A stretch of 64,000 nucleotides of DNA, from assembly GCA_963698085.1 (NCBI GenBank), contig OY969122.1, positions 1,674,001-1,738,000 of the forward strand, in the 5' to 3' direction. The stretch is from VRUE01 sp963698085 (GTDB taxonomy: Bacteria > Actinomycetota > Thermoleophilia > Solirubrobacterales > 70-9). This document shows, piece after piece, positions 32,248 through 41,286 of this stretch. The position numbers and the translations under genes were made by a program. Under the pieces are notes generated by a model. It did no database searches and was not told where the DNA came from. It saw nothing but the letters and a program-made list of their open reading frames with translations. How positions within the stretch are numbered: the first letter of the stretch is position 1; each line of letters begins with the position of its first letter.

Positions 32248-34032
32248 TTAGCCGGCGTAGAGCTTCTCGATCTCGCCCTGGTGCTTGTCGGCGACGACCG
32301 CGCGCTTGACCTTCAGCGTTGGGGTCAGCTCACCGCTTTCCTGGGAGAGGTCGTGGGGGAGGATCGCGATCTTCTTCACCTGCTCGACCCGGGCGAACTT
32401 CTCGTTGACCTTGGCCAAATGCGTCTCGATCGCCGTGCGCACGTCGCCGTTGGCGGCGAGTTGGGCTGGGTCCTCGGTCAGGCCGTGCTCTTTGGCGTAG
32501 GCGACCGCTTCTTCGGGGTCGAGGGTGACCAGCGCGACGAGGTAGGGACGGCGGTCGCCGACGACCACGCACTGGGAGACCAGCGGGTGCTGCTTGATCT
32601 CATTCTCGAGGTTGGCCGGCGTGATGTTCTTGCCCCCGGCGGTGATGATGATGTCCTTTTTGCGGCCGGTGATCGTGATGAAGCCCTCGGCGTCGATCGA
32701 CCCAAGATCGCCGGTGTGCAGCCAGCCGTTGACAATCGTCTCCCGGGTCGCCTCCTCGTTCTTGTAGTAGCCCTGGAAGACGTTTGGCCCCTTGACCAAG
32801 ATCTCGCCGTCCTCGGCGATCTTCACCTCACAGCCCGGGAAGGGTTTGCCGATCGTGCCGATCTTGAAGTCCTCGGGGGTGGAGATCGTCGCCGCGGTCG
32901 AGGTCTCGGTCATTCCCCAGCCCTCGAGCACCAGCACTCCGGCGGAGTCGAAGAAGCGCAGGATGTCGGGGTTGATCGGGGCGGCGCCGGAGACGGCGAG
33001 TCGCAACTGGCCGCCGAACAGACCGCGGATTTTCGAGAGGACTTTCTTGTCGGCGAACTCGTACTGCTTGCGTAGCAGGAAGCCGGGTTTGCGGCCCGAG
33101 CGTTCCGCCTCGCGCATCTTGACGCCGACCCGGATCGCCCAGTCAAAGATTGCCTTTTTCAGGCCGCCCTCTTTCTCCATCGCGCTGGTCGCGGTGGTGT
33201 AAATCTTCTCGAAGATGCGCGGCACCGATGGGAAGTAGGTCGGTTTGACTTCGGCCATGTTCGGCATGATCTTCAGCGGATCGCGCTCCCAGAAGGCGAT
33301 CGTCGCGCCGAGGTCGAAGCTGCCGAGCTGGATCAGCAGGGCGAAGGAGTGGGCGAGGGGGAGGTAGAGGTAGGTGACGTCTTCGCCCTCGATGACGCTG
33401 TTCTCGTTGACCATGTCGAGCATCGCCCGGTAGTTGCCGTGGCTGATCACGCAGCCCTTCGGCGGCCCGGTCGTCCCCGACGTGTAGATGAAGGTGCAGA
33501 TGTCATCCGGCGTCACCGCCTGCCAGCGCTGCTCCCACTCCGAGGCATCGCGGCCGGCGCCGAGCGAGGTGAGCTCGTCGAACGAGATGGTGTCGTCGCT
33601 GGAGCCCGTCATCCGCACCACCGACTCCAGCTGCGGCAGGCTGTCGCGGACCTTGCGGATCTTCTCCAGCTGTTCGTCGTCCTCGACGATGACGACTTTG
33701 GCGTCGGAGTTCTCAAGCACGTACTGGCACTCCTCCGGCGAGTTGGTCTGGTAGATCGGCACCACCGTCGCGCCGATTGAGAGTGCAGCGAAATCGAAGT
33801 AGGTCCACTCGGGTCGGGTGTTGGCGAGGATTGAGACCTTGTCGCCTTTGGCTACACCGAGGTCGACCAAGCCGAGTGCCAGCGCGCGCACCGTCTCCTC
33901 GACCTCGAGGAAGCTGCGTTTGACCCATGCCTCGCCATCCTTGAACTGAATCGCCGGCGCGCTGCCATAGATCTTCGCGGCGCGCGGAAGTAGATCCGCG
34001 AGCGTGGTCGAGTTGGTTCCCCGCTCCTCCAC
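32248..34032 (-). CDS. Long-chain fatty acid-CoA ligase (AMP-binding)
   Basis: A 594-residue acyl-CoA synthetase. The AMP-binding P-loop motif is FIYTSGTTGPPKGC, followed by EGWGMTETSTAATIS and GWLHTGDLGSIDAEGFITIT. KDIIITAGGKNITPANLENE is the family C-terminal hinge. The length and TSGTTGPPKG fit FACL15-type long-chain ligases. It probably activates fatty acids for membrane lipid synthesis or beta-oxidation; the patatin next door, convergent, could supply fatty acids (inference). Confidence 0.93.
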   Translation of the reverse strand: MEERGTNSTTLADLLPRAAKIYGSAPAIQFKDGEAWVKRSFLEVEETVRALALGLVDLGVAKGDKVSILANTRPEWTYFDFAALSIGATVVPIYQTNSPEECQYVLENSDAKVVIVEDDEQLEKIRKVRDSLPQLESVVRMTGSSDDTISFDELTSLGAGRDASEWEQRWQAVTPDDICTFIYTSGTTGPPKGCVISHGNYRAMLDMVNENSVIEGEDVTYLYLPLAHSFALLIQLGSFDLGATIAFWERDPLKIMPNMAEVKPTYFPSVPRIFEKIYTTATSAMEKEGGLKKAIFDWAIRVGVKMREAERSGRKPGFLLRKQYEFADKKVLSKIRGLFGGQLRLAVSGAAPINPDILRFFDSAGVLVLEGWGMTETSTAATISTPEDFKIGTIGKPFPGCEVKIAEDGEILVKGPNVFQGYYKNEEATRETIVNGWLHTGDLGSIDAEGFITITGRKKDIIITAGGKNITPANLENEIKQHPLVSQCVVVGDRRPYLVALVTLDPEEAVAYAKEHGLTEDPAQLAANGDVRTAIETHLAKVNEKFARVEQVKKIAILPHDLSQESGELTPTLKVKRAVVADKHQGEIEKLYAG

Positions 34033-34059
34033 CGCGGGGAGTCTAGTAGACGACTGGAG

Positions 34060-34248
34060 TTAAGTGGCGGGGGTGCGCCGCCGCTCCTGCTGCCGTTCGG
34101 AGGTCTGGCGCAGCGATGTCTGGAAGAGGGACTTGTCGATCCGGCCGTGGAAGATCGGGACGTGCATCTCGACACACTTGCCGATCACCTCCTGCCGTTT
34201 CATGCGTAGCTCGTCGGCAAGCTCGGACGGGGTGAGGTGATTGGCCAC
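34060..34248 (-). CDS. Small conserved hypothetical, IF-2 N-terminal-like
   Basis: A 62-residue protein: MANHLTPSELADELRMKRQE then VIGKCVEMHVPIFHGRIDK. The first 45 residues have the look of a small three-helix DNA/RNA-binding unit resembling the IF2_N fold (helix, then a RxxVIxxC helix and short loop). Function unknown. It lies 28 bases upstream of the acyl-CoA ligase start on the same strand. Confidence 0.6.
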   Translation of the reverse strand: MANHLTPSELADELRMKRQEVIGKCVEMHVPIFHGRIDKSLFQTSLRQTSERQQERRRTPAT

Positions 34249-34306
34249 GGCGGACCTCCCAGGTAGTTGAAATCGGGTATGCCCAGTTTTACCCCCGGCG
34301 ACGGAC

Positions 34307-35101
34307 GTGTCAACCGAAGTCGATGCTGTTTGCGGAGATCGGCGAGCCCGCTCCGCGGCTCGCGATAATGCAGCGGTGTCCGAAGGTGCCGTAACTCCGC
34401 TTCCCCGCCGGGGCCGTCTCTGGGTGATCCTCGGCTTCGGTCTGGCGTTTGCCGCGCTCGCCTACGTGATCGTCGACATCTCGACCAAAGAGGCGGGTCG
34501 AGAAGTTGTCCGGATCGACGGCATCGCCAGCGCGCAGCGCCTCTTCGGCGGGATCCCGCAGGAAGGCGACCGGCTCGGCTCCGCCGACGCGCCCGTCGCG
34601 ATCCAGGTCTTTAACGACCTGCAGTGCGGCAACTGCCGCGACGAGTTCCTCACCACGATCCCCGCGCTGGTCGAAGACTACGTGCGGCCGGGGGACGCGA
34701 AGCTGCTGATGCGCCACTACTCGATCGCCGCGAACCCGCTGGAGCTTGGTTTCTTCGGCGCCGAGGCCGCCGCGGAGCAGGGCTATGGCTGGCAGTACAC
34801 CTACCTCTTCTTCGTCAACCAGGGAGAGGCCGAGCGGTTCGGGATCGGTGATCGCCTGATGGCCTCCCTGGCGAGCTCGATCGGCGAGCTCGATGTGCTC
34901 GAGTGGCAGGCGGAGCTCGATGAGCAAGGGGGTACGGGGGGGCCGATCGCCGAGCGCCTGGCGGGCTACGAAGAGCTGGGGCGCGGTCTCGGCATCCGTG
35001 TCGGCCAGGCAATGATCATCAGCGGCCCCGTCGGGACGCGGACCTTGCAGGACAATCCGCAGCTCAGCCAGATAGAGCGGGCAATCGAAGCGGTGCGGTA
35101 G
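34307..35101 (+). CDS. DsbA-like thioredoxin-fold protein, membrane anchored
   Basis: A 264-residue protein with one N-terminal membrane helix (LWVILGFGLAFAALAYVIVD, residues about 38-57) and an extracytoplasmic thioredoxin fold. The redox motif is CGNC in FNDLQCGNCRDEF (about residue 108), and LRHYSIAANPLELG-like spacing with GYGWQYTYLFF are typical of the DSBA/BdbD-MauM group. It probably makes or isomerises disulfides in exported proteins. The start is either GTG 34307 or GTG 34376. Its 3' end overlaps the convergent FAD oxidase gene by 38 bases. Confidence 0.88.
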   Translation: MSTEVDAVCGDRRARSAARDNAAVSEGAVTPLPRRGRLWVILGFGLAFAALAYVIVDISTKEAGREVVRIDGIASAQRLFGGIPQEGDRLGSADAPVAIQVFNDLQCGNCRDEFLTTIPALVEDYVRPGDAKLLMRHYSIAANPLELGFFGAEAAAEQGYGWQYTYLFFVNQGEAERFGIGDRLMASLASSIGELDVLEWQAELDEQGGTGGPIAERLAGYEELGRGLGIRVGQAMIISGPVGTRTLQDNPQLSQIERAIEAVR

Positions 35102-36252
35102 AGGCAACCGCGAGCCCGGCTGCCTCGATCGCGCTCGCCCAGGCGACCTCAGAGAGAAGTCCGGGGGCGGCGACCATGTCACCGGCCAGGAAGACGCCGT
35201 CGCCGCGGTCGACGCCGGGGCGGTCGCGCCAGCTCTTACCCGGGTAGTCGAGCGGTCCGCTGCGGCCGTTCATCACTTGCTGGCGGTGCCAGGTCTCACG
35301 CTCGCGCCTCTCGGGGAGCGAGACGTCGAGCAGGCGATCGAGGCGCAGCGCCGCCCCCTCGGCGCTCTCGTCAGGACGAACCGGCATCTGACCCTGCACG
35401 AGCTCCTCACCTGCGGGCGCAAGCGAGGGGTCGGCGGCACTGAAGCGCTCGATCCAGCCGGCCTCGTCGAGGTCGGAGACGATGAACGGATCGCCGCGAC
35501 GGCGGCGTAGGCCGAGGTCGACGCATACGGTGTGACCGCCCGGCCACACGAGCGAGTCGTCGCCAAGCAAAGAACGCGCCTGGCCGAGCTCGGTCGCGAC
35601 GATCACCGGTGGGTCCGGCAGCGACTCGACCCTGTGCGCGGTCTCGACCTCGACCCCGAGCTGGTGAACGCGCCGCTCCAGCGAGTCGACCAGCGCGCCC
35701 CAGCCACCGAGCAGGTAGCGCGCGGTGGGGGGAGGGCTGAGCAGGACCCGTACCGAGTGCTTCCAGACGAAAGCGGCTGACAGCTCACCCGGATCGTGGT
35801 GGAAGGTGTAGACGCCGGCGGCGGCGGAGAGCATCTCGGCGGTGCGCTCGTCGCTGTGCGCCGCCGCCCAGCCGCGGAAGTCGACGTCGACCGGCGCTTC
35901 GCGTCCGCGCAGCCGCAGCACCGCGGGCACGGCGCCTAGGGGTGGCAAGCGCCGCGCAACTCCCTGCCAGCGGAAGCGAATTCCCGAGAGCGGCGGCCCG
36001 GCGTACGGCGGCAACAGCTCGCGCTCGGCAAGCCAATCCCAGAAGGCCACCGTCCTTGTAGATGACGTGGGGGCCGAGGTTGGCCTTGTAGGGCCCGGCG
36101 GCGCTGCGGGCACGACCGCCGAGCGCTTCGTGGGCCTCCAGCAGGTGCACCTTGCGGCCTGCTTCGGCGCAGGTAATCGCCGCGGTGAGACCGGCGAACC
36201 CGCCGCCGACGATGGTGATCGTGCCCTTCTTGGTGCCGTTCTGTTGCGCCAT
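35064..36252 (-). pseudogene. FAD-dependent amine oxidase/protoporphyrinogen oxidase-like, frameshifted
   Basis: Two frames together make one oxidoreductase. The first (from ATG 36252) carries the FAD-binding VGGGFAGLTAAITCAEAG and LLEAHEALGGRARS then GPHVIYKDG. The second continues FWDWLAERELLPPYAGPPLS to a C-terminal FLAGDMVAAPGLLSEVAWAS, the usual flavin-binding end. The junction lies near 36045-36055, where one extra base (GGTGGCC for an expected GGTGCC) shifts the frame by one. It may be a recent pseudogene, an assembly error or, less likely, programmed frameshifting. Substrate unknown. It is divergent from the MocR regulator. Confidence 0.8.
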
Positions 36253-36323
36253 GACGATCCTCCTCGAGCCGTTTTGGAGAGATCCACTTTACGCACAGAC
36301 TGGCTCGATTTACAGTTCCAGTA

Positions 36324-37730
36324 ATGGCATCTTCTAATGGTCCAGTTGGTGGCCCTGGCCTGCTGGTCGAGCTCGAGCGCGATGCCGAGGTTCCGTTGCA
36401 CGAACAGGTCGAGCGATCGATCCGCGAGGACATCCAGGCCGGCCGTCTTGCCGCGGGAGCGCGCCTGCCGTCGAGCCGCGCGCTGGCGAGTGAGCTGGGC
36501 ATCTCGCGCGGTGTCGTCACCGAGGCCTACAGCCAGCTTGCCGCCGAGGGCTACCTGATCACGAGGCAGGGCGCCCCGGTGCGGGTTGCGCGCACCGTTC
36601 GCAGCTCCGCGGGGCGCCCGCCCGCCCGCTCGATGCTGCCCAGCTTCCCGATCCATTTTCACCCCGGCCTGCCGGATCTGGCCGGGTTTCCCCGCGACCG
36701 CTGGTTGCGCTCGCTACGGGCGGCATGGCGGCAGGCGCCGATCGACGCCGTCGGCTATCCCGACCCGCGCGGCGTGCCCGCGCTGCGCCAGGCGCTCGCC
36801 GATTACCTGGGCAGGGTGCGCGGCGCCGCCGCTGAGCCGGAGCAGCTGATGGTCTGCACGGGCTTCGCCCAGGCCTTCTCGCTCCTCTGCCGCTGGCTCG
36901 CGGCCCGCGGGGTCGAGCGGGTGGCGCTCGAGGACCCTGGCTGGCACACGCACCGCTTGATCGTCGAGCAGGCTGGACTCGAGGTCGTGCCGATTCCCGT
37001 CGACGGAGAGGGCATCCGGGTCGATGCGCTTGCCGCCGGTACGGCCAGCGCGGTGGTCGTTACCCCGGCCCACCAGTTTCCCACAGGCGTAGTGCTCAGC
37101 CGTGAGCGGCGGGCGGCGCTGATCGAGTGGGCCGAAGTCGGGGAGCGACTGATAGTCGAGGACGATTTCGATGCCGAGTACCGCTACGGGGGCAGCGGCC
37201 TCGGCGCGCTGCAGGGCCTGGCTCCCGACCGCGTCGTCCACATCGGCTCGGCGAGCAAGCGCCTGACCCCGGGCATGCGCCTTGGTTGGGCGCTGCTGCC
37301 CTCCTGGCTCGCTTGGCCGCTGGTCCAGGCAAAGGCCGTCGAGGACCGCGGCTCGGAGGCGATCGGGCAGCTCGCCCTGCACGACTTCATCGAACGAGGC
37401 GAGCTCGACCGGCACATCCGCCGCATGCGCTTGCGCTACCAGCGCCGCCGCGAGGTTCTGCTCGAGGCCCTGGCGCAGCGGCTGCCACAGGTCCGGCCCG
37501 CCAATGCCGCCGCCGGCCTCTACGAGCTGGTCGAGTTGCCGGCGGGGACCGACGAGGCGGCGCTGATAGCCGCCGCCGCCGAGCGCGGCGTCGGCCTCGA
37601 GGGCCTTGCCCTGCACCGCTTCAACCCGACCGGTCCACCTGGCCTGGTGCTCGGTTTCGGCTGTCTTTCCGAAGCGGCGATCGAGCGCGGCGTCCGCCTG
37701 CTGGCCGAGACTAGGATGCTGCGGCGATGA
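36324..37730 (+). CDS. MocR-type GntR regulator with aminotransferase domain
   Basis: A 468-residue PLP-sensing transcription factor. A winged helix-turn-helix (VPLHEQVERSIREDIQAGRL; LPSSRALASELGISRGVVTE) spans about residues 23-85, then a type I aminotransferase-like domain with VEDDFDAEYRYGGSG and the PLP-Lys motif SASKRLTPGMRLGW. MocR proteins often control a neighbouring divergent gene, here the frameshifted FAD oxidase. The 71-base gap contains ACTGG (36299) and CCAGT (36318) as an inverted pair. The carbonic anhydrase gene overlaps its stop. Confidence 0.93.
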   Translation: MASSNGPVGGPGLLVELERDAEVPLHEQVERSIREDIQAGRLAAGARLPSSRALASELGISRGVVTEAYSQLAAEGYLITRQGAPVRVARTVRSSAGRPPARSMLPSFPIHFHPGLPDLAGFPRDRWLRSLRAAWRQAPIDAVGYPDPRGVPALRQALADYLGRVRGAAAEPEQLMVCTGFAQAFSLLCRWLAARGVERVALEDPGWHTHRLIVEQAGLEVVPIPVDGEGIRVDALAAGTASAVVVTPAHQFPTGVVLSRERRAALIEWAEVGERLIVEDDFDAEYRYGGSGLGALQGLAPDRVVHIGSASKRLTPGMRLGWALLPSWLAWPLVQAKAVEDRGSEAIGQLALHDFIERGELDRHIRRMRLRYQRRREVLLEALAQRLPQVRPANAAAGLYELVELPAGTDEAALIAAAAERGVGLEGLALHRFNPTGPPGLVLGFGCLSEAAIERGVRLLAETRMLRR

Positions 37731-38245
37731 GCCCGCAAGAACCCCGCTCTGCCATCGTCACCTGCATGGACGCCCGCCTCGACGCGGCCGGATTCCTCGA
37801 GGACTGGCCGACCGCCGCGCACGTCGTCCGCAACGCCGGCGGCCGGGTCAGCGCCGACGTCCTGCGTTCTCTGGCGGTCTCCTGTGCGATGGGAATCGAG
37901 CGCGTGCTCGTCATCCACCACACCGACTGCGCCATGGCTGCGCACAGCGACGAGGACATTCGTGAGCTGCTTCCCCCGGGCGCCGAGCCCGTCGACTTCC
38001 TCACCATCGCAAATCCGATCGAGGCGCTTGAACAGGACGTACAGGCGGTCAGGACCTCCAACCTCCTGCCGAATGCCACCGAGGTGCGCGCCTTCATCTA
38101 CGACCTCGACGCCCAAGCCGTGCGCGAGATCGAGATACCCGCGTCCGGCGCGCGCTCTCTCAAGGGCTCGTTCGAGGGCGTAGCGATGACCGCGGTCGAG
38201 GAGGAGGAGCTGTTCTCGACTGGCGAGGCCTGGAACGCCTCTTAA
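37727..38245 (+). CDS. Beta-class carbonic anhydrase
   Basis: A 172-residue zinc enzyme interconverting CO2 and bicarbonate. Zinc ligands are Cys 13 in CMDAR (Asp 15 and Arg 17 form the catalytic dyad), His 65 and Cys 68 in IHHTDCAM. HVVRNAGGRVSADVLRSLAV is the family segment. It is a short beta-CA of the Rv1284 type. Start ATG overlaps the MocR stop. Confidence 0.94.
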   Translation: MSPQEPRSAIVTCMDARLDAAGFLEDWPTAAHVVRNAGGRVSADVLRSLAVSCAMGIERVLVIHHTDCAMAAHSDEDIRELLPPGAEPVDFLTIANPIEALEQDVQAVRTSNLLPNATEVRAFIYDLDAQAVREIEIPASGARSLKGSFEGVAMTAVEEEELFSTGEAWNAS

Positions 38246-38248
38246 GAC

Positions 38249-38641
38249 TTGAGCGCGATTCTGGTCGATACCCACGTGGTTCACTGGTGGTCGGCGGAAC
38301 CGAAGCGGGTCGGCGCCCGGGCGCGCAAGGCCCTGGAAGATGCGGACGAGCTCGTCGTCGCGGCGATCTCTTGGTATGAGCTGGCGTGGCTGGTGAAGCA
38401 CGAGCGGATTACCGTGAATGTTCCGATCCGGTCCTGGCTGCAGGGCCTCGCAGCGCAGTTGCGAACGGTCGGCGTGACTCCGGCGATCGCGGACACCGCT
38501 GTCGCCCTCCCCTCGTCATTTACAGACGATCCCGCCGATCGATTGATCTACGCCACCGCGATCGAGCACGGTCTGAAGCTAGTGACCAAGGATCGGGCCA
38601 TCCGCGACCACGATCATCCAGGCTCGCTGACGATCTGGTAA
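38249..38641 (+). CDS. PIN-domain protein, VapC-like, no partner antitoxin
   Basis: A 130-residue PIN nuclease-like protein. The acidic residues appear as Asp in ILVDTHVVHWW, Glu in SWYELAWL, and Asp in FTDDPADRLIYATAIE and TKDRAIRDHD. TTG start at 38249, three bases after the carbonic anhydrase stop. VapC toxins usually have a VapB antitoxin immediately upstream; none is present in either frame here, so it may be an orphan, a housekeeping PIN protein or be held in check from elsewhere. Confidence 0.82.
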   Translation: MSAILVDTHVVHWWSAEPKRVGARARKALEDADELVVAAISWYELAWLVKHERITVNVPIRSWLQGLAAQLRTVGVTPAIADTAVALPSSFTDDPADRLIYATAIEHGLKLVTKDRAIRDHDHPGSLTIW

Positions 38642-38678
38642 CTGGCACTCAGGTCACTGACGCGCTGACCAAGAAATA

Positions 38679-38752
38679 TCGGGGCGCCCGGATTTGAACC
38701 GGGGACCTCACCGACCCGAACGGTGCGCGCTACCAGGCTGCGCCACGCCCCG
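38679..38752 (-). tRNA. tRNA-Pro (CGG)
   Basis: On the minus strand the sequence folds as a cloverleaf: acceptor stem CGGGGCG/CGCCCCG, D-arm GCGCAGCCTGGTAGCGC, anticodon stem CACCG/CGGTG with loop TTCGGGT (anticodon CGG), and T-arm CCCGG-TTCAAAT-CCGGG. The discriminator is A and CCA is not encoded. It reads Pro CCG codons. Confidence 0.97.
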
Positions 38753-38762
38753 AAGGCGGCGA

Positions 38763-39468
38763 TTATCTCAGAGCCTGATGCCGCGGGCCCTCTTGGGTTG
38801 CGACCTTGGGGTAATCCGCCAGCTGCGCCGGCGAGGCGAGAATCGTGCGGCGATCACCCGCTGCGCCGACGGGGACCGGCCAAAGGCCTTCGTTACGGCA
38901 GGCGATGGACTCTTCGCGCAGGTGCGGTGGGGGGTCGGTGAGCGAGGCGAAGGCACCGTCGGGGCTATGCAGCACCACCCGCGGCGAGTAGAACGCCCGC
39001 AGCGGGGTCTGCTCGCGCGTGTCGCCCGTCCATTCGAGCCGGTTGGCAAAGGTGACGCATACATGCCGCAGTCCCGGTACGACCTCTTCGACCCAGGCTT
39101 CCACGGTCGCATGCAGTGGTTCCCAGCGCCACATCAGCGTCCCGGCCGGGACGCCCTTCTCCACCAACTCCGCTCTCCTGCTGCCGGCGGTTTCGACCTC
39201 GGCTGTGCGGTCCGGGATCGAAGGGAAGTCGTAACTCATGCTCGATTGTTTCCTCGTGGCTCTCGTAGCGCTTTCCGGCGACGACCAAGTCGGCAACCGG
39301 TTTATCGTGGGCATTCAGGACCTGCAGCTCGACCACTCGCAGGAAGCTCACCGTGACCTCGACATGTGGATCGGAGCCCTCGATCAGGCACTCTGCTCGC
39401 AGCTGTGACGGTCCCTCCGGCGAGCCGCGGGAGAAGACGCCGCGTATGAAGCGCTTCCGATCCTCCAT
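38763..39468 (-). pseudogene. Degraded hypothetical gene with frameshift
   Basis: Two overlapping frames read as one protein. The first begins MEDRKRFIRGVFSRGSPEGP and runs through FLRVVELQVLNAHDKPVADL to RYESHEETIEHELRLPF; the second continues SIPDRTAEVETAGSRRAELV, FANRLEWTGDTREQTPL, SLTDPPPHLREESIACRNEG and ASPAQLADYPKVA. The shift lies around 39205-39240. The C-terminal part matches, from memory, a longer actinobacterial hypothetical family, and it stops abruptly next to tRNA-Pro, suggesting a truncated remnant. Function unknown. Confidence 0.6.
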
Positions 39469-39615
39469 CGCAGATCGATACCCATCCCATTTGTGGGCAA
39501 AACCAATCACAGGAAAGTATGCGATCACCGCCGGATGGCGAGACCGCGACGACGATTGATCGCGCAAAGAGCGGGTAATCGCTAGCCGTCCCGCAAGCGA
39601 GAGATGGAGGAACCG

Positions 39616-40131
39616 ATGGAGGCTTCAGCACCGTCCCCGAGCAAGGGCATATTCGACAGCGCCAACCTGGAAGCCCGCGAGCACGTGGTCGAGCTGCTGC
39701 AGAAGGCCTACTGGATGGAGATCGAGACGGTGATGAGCTATATCGCGGCGTCGGTCAATCTCGACGGTGTGCGGGCCCAGGAGATCAAAGAGTCGCTGGC
39801 CGAGGACGTCGAAGAGGAGCTCGGCCACGCCAAGCAGTTCGCGGAACGAATCAAGGAGCTCTATGGGGTGGTGCCGGGCTCGGAGGACTTCGCGGCGGAA
39901 CAGAGCTTCCTGCAGCCGCCCGAGGAGCAGACCGACATCGTCCACGTGATCCGCGGCGTGATCAAAGCCGAGACGGGAGCGATCGAGCACTACACCCGCA
40001 TCATCGGGGAGACCGACGGCGTCGATCCGGTCACCCAGGACATGGTGATCGAGATCCTCCGTGACGAGCAGGGGCACCGCCGCCTCTTCGAGGGCTTCCT
40101 GCGCGAGTACGAGTTCGAGGGAATCGCCTGA
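39616..40131 (+). CDS. Ferritin-like diiron protein
   Basis: A 171-residue four-helix protein. Metal-type Glu and His residues appear in WMEIETVMSYIAASVNLDG, EDVEEELGHAKQFAERIKEL (E..EE.GHA), IRGVIKAETGAIEHYTRII and ILRDEQGHRRLFEGFL. This pattern fits the ferritin/Dps-like and rubrerythrin-like superfamily and may store iron or remove peroxide. ATG 39616 has ggagg five bases upstream; ATG 39604 is an alternative. Confidence 0.85.
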   Translation: MEASAPSPSKGIFDSANLEAREHVVELLQKAYWMEIETVMSYIAASVNLDGVRAQEIKESLAEDVEEELGHAKQFAERIKELYGVVPGSEDFAAEQSFLQPPEEQTDIVHVIRGVIKAETGAIEHYTRIIGETDGVDPVTQDMVIEILRDEQGHRRLFEGFLREYEFEGIA

Positions 40132-40295
40132 GGTTCATCGCTGATGTGAGCGGGTAGGCGCGAGATGAGCTCGCAAATCGCTAAGCCCGGACCCCAGCGG
40201 CTTTGATCGCAGGCGCGGTTCCCGCTCGGGTGAGAAGACCAACCGCCGTTCGAGGTGGAGAGGCGTCCGGGCCAGCGAAACGGAAAGGAGCTTCG

Positions 40296-40640
40296 ATGCC
40301 ACCGCGTGGAGTCAAGAAGGGAAGCAAACGCGCCCGCCAGTACGAGGAGATCAAGAAGAGCGAGATGGATCAGGGCCGCTCTGAGGATCGGGCCGAGGAA
40401 ATTGCCGCGCGAACCGTGAACAAGGAACGAGCGCGCGCGGGGGAATCGCGCAGCGCCTCGCGCACTTCCCTCAACGACATCCCCTCTGGCAGGCGCGGCG
40501 GACGGCGCTCAGGCACGCGCCGCCGCAAGGGTCGCACCCGGGACCAGCTCTACAACGACGCCCGCAAGCTGAATATCGAAGGCCGTTCGAAGATGACCAA
40601 GGAACAGCTCCAGCGCGCCGTTGCCGGCGCCCAGAGCTAG
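40296..40640 (+). CDS. Basic protein with Rho_N/SAP-like C-terminus
   Basis: A 114-residue Lys/Arg-rich protein beginning MPPRGVKKGSKRARQYEEIK, a pattern found in proteins labelled plasmid stabilisation protein. EDRAEEIAARTVNKERAR is a conserved helix. The end TRDQLYNDARKLNIEGRSK and MTKEQLQRAV resembles the Rho N-terminal or SAP-like helical pair that binds nucleic acid. A clear ribosome site (aaaggag) precedes the ATG; the longer upstream frame is unlikely. Probably nucleic acid-binding; role unknown. Confidence 0.72.
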   Translation: MPPRGVKKGSKRARQYEEIKKSEMDQGRSEDRAEEIAARTVNKERARAGESRSASRTSLNDIPSGRRGGRRSGTRRRKGRTRDQLYNDARKLNIEGRSKMTKEQLQRAVAGAQS

Positions 40641-40670
40641 CAAGCAAACCCCCACCCAGAGGAGGCAGCA

Positions 40671-40904
40671 ATGCCAACGCAGCAAGAGGCCGGCAACATC
40701 ACCGGCACCAAAGACAAGGACTACAACATCATCTGGTTTGTCGAGCAGTGCCTTAGCAATGTCCTGCGCCTCGAGACCTACATCGAAGACGCCGAGCGCG
40801 AGGGCGACGGCGATCTCGCGGACTTCTTCCGTCGCGCCCAGGAGACGAGTCGCAAGGGAGCCGAGCAGGGCAAGGAGATGCTGCGCAGCCGGCTTGCCGG
40901 CTGA
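40671..40904 (+). CDS. Small conserved hypothetical, helical
   Basis: A 77-residue protein with agaggag upstream. GTKDKDYNIIWFVEQCLSNV then LRLETYIEDAEREGDGDLAD suggests two amphipathic helices joined by a short acidic link. It follows the basic protein by 30 bases and may be co-transcribed with it and the ferritin-like gene; this grouping resembles stress-related sets in actinobacteria (inference). Confidence 0.7.
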   Translation: MPTQQEAGNITGTKDKDYNIIWFVEQCLSNVLRLETYIEDAEREGDGDLADFFRRAQETSRKGAEQGKEMLRSRLAG

Positions 40905-40950
40905 CCTGATGACGGTATTCGCGCGAGGTGCTGCCGAAGCTCGATCGCGC

Positions 40951-41175
40951 TTAGCCGCTGCGGCGGATCATCGGTTGGAAAGCTTTCCACCATCCCTCGT
41001 CGAGCAACGCGTGCTCGACGCTTTCCAGCAGGAAACCCTCTTCGTCCTGCAGCTCGTAGCTGACCACCGCTGGCTCGGCATGCTGGTCCACGCGGCGCAC
41101 GTGGGCGATGAGCAGGAAGGGCGGGCAGCTGAGCCAGCGCTCGCCGGGCCGCGGTATCGACTTGGTGTCGATCAT
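40951..41175 (-). CDS. Small hypothetical protein
   Basis: A 74-residue product starting MIDTKSIPRPGERWLSCPPF with ELQDEEGFLLESVEHALLDE in the middle and ending GWWKAFQPMIRRSG. The beta-rich pattern with a PGERW start looks like a small conserved domain of Solirubrobacterales hypotheticals (recalled only). Convergent with the small helical protein and divergent from the sulfotransferase. Function unknown. Confidence 0.5.
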   Translation of the reverse strand: MIDTKSIPRPGERWLSCPPFLLIAHVRRVDQHAEPAVVSYELQDEEGFLLESVEHALLDEGWWKAFQPMIRRSG

Positions 41176-41286
41176 GACGCGCAGGTACCCAGCCGGCGGG
41201 ACCGGAAAACTCGTCTGCTCACCGACTTCATCTGGCCCGTCTACCCGCGATTGATGGCCGTGGAACCGGGGTAGGCATCCAGCGTT

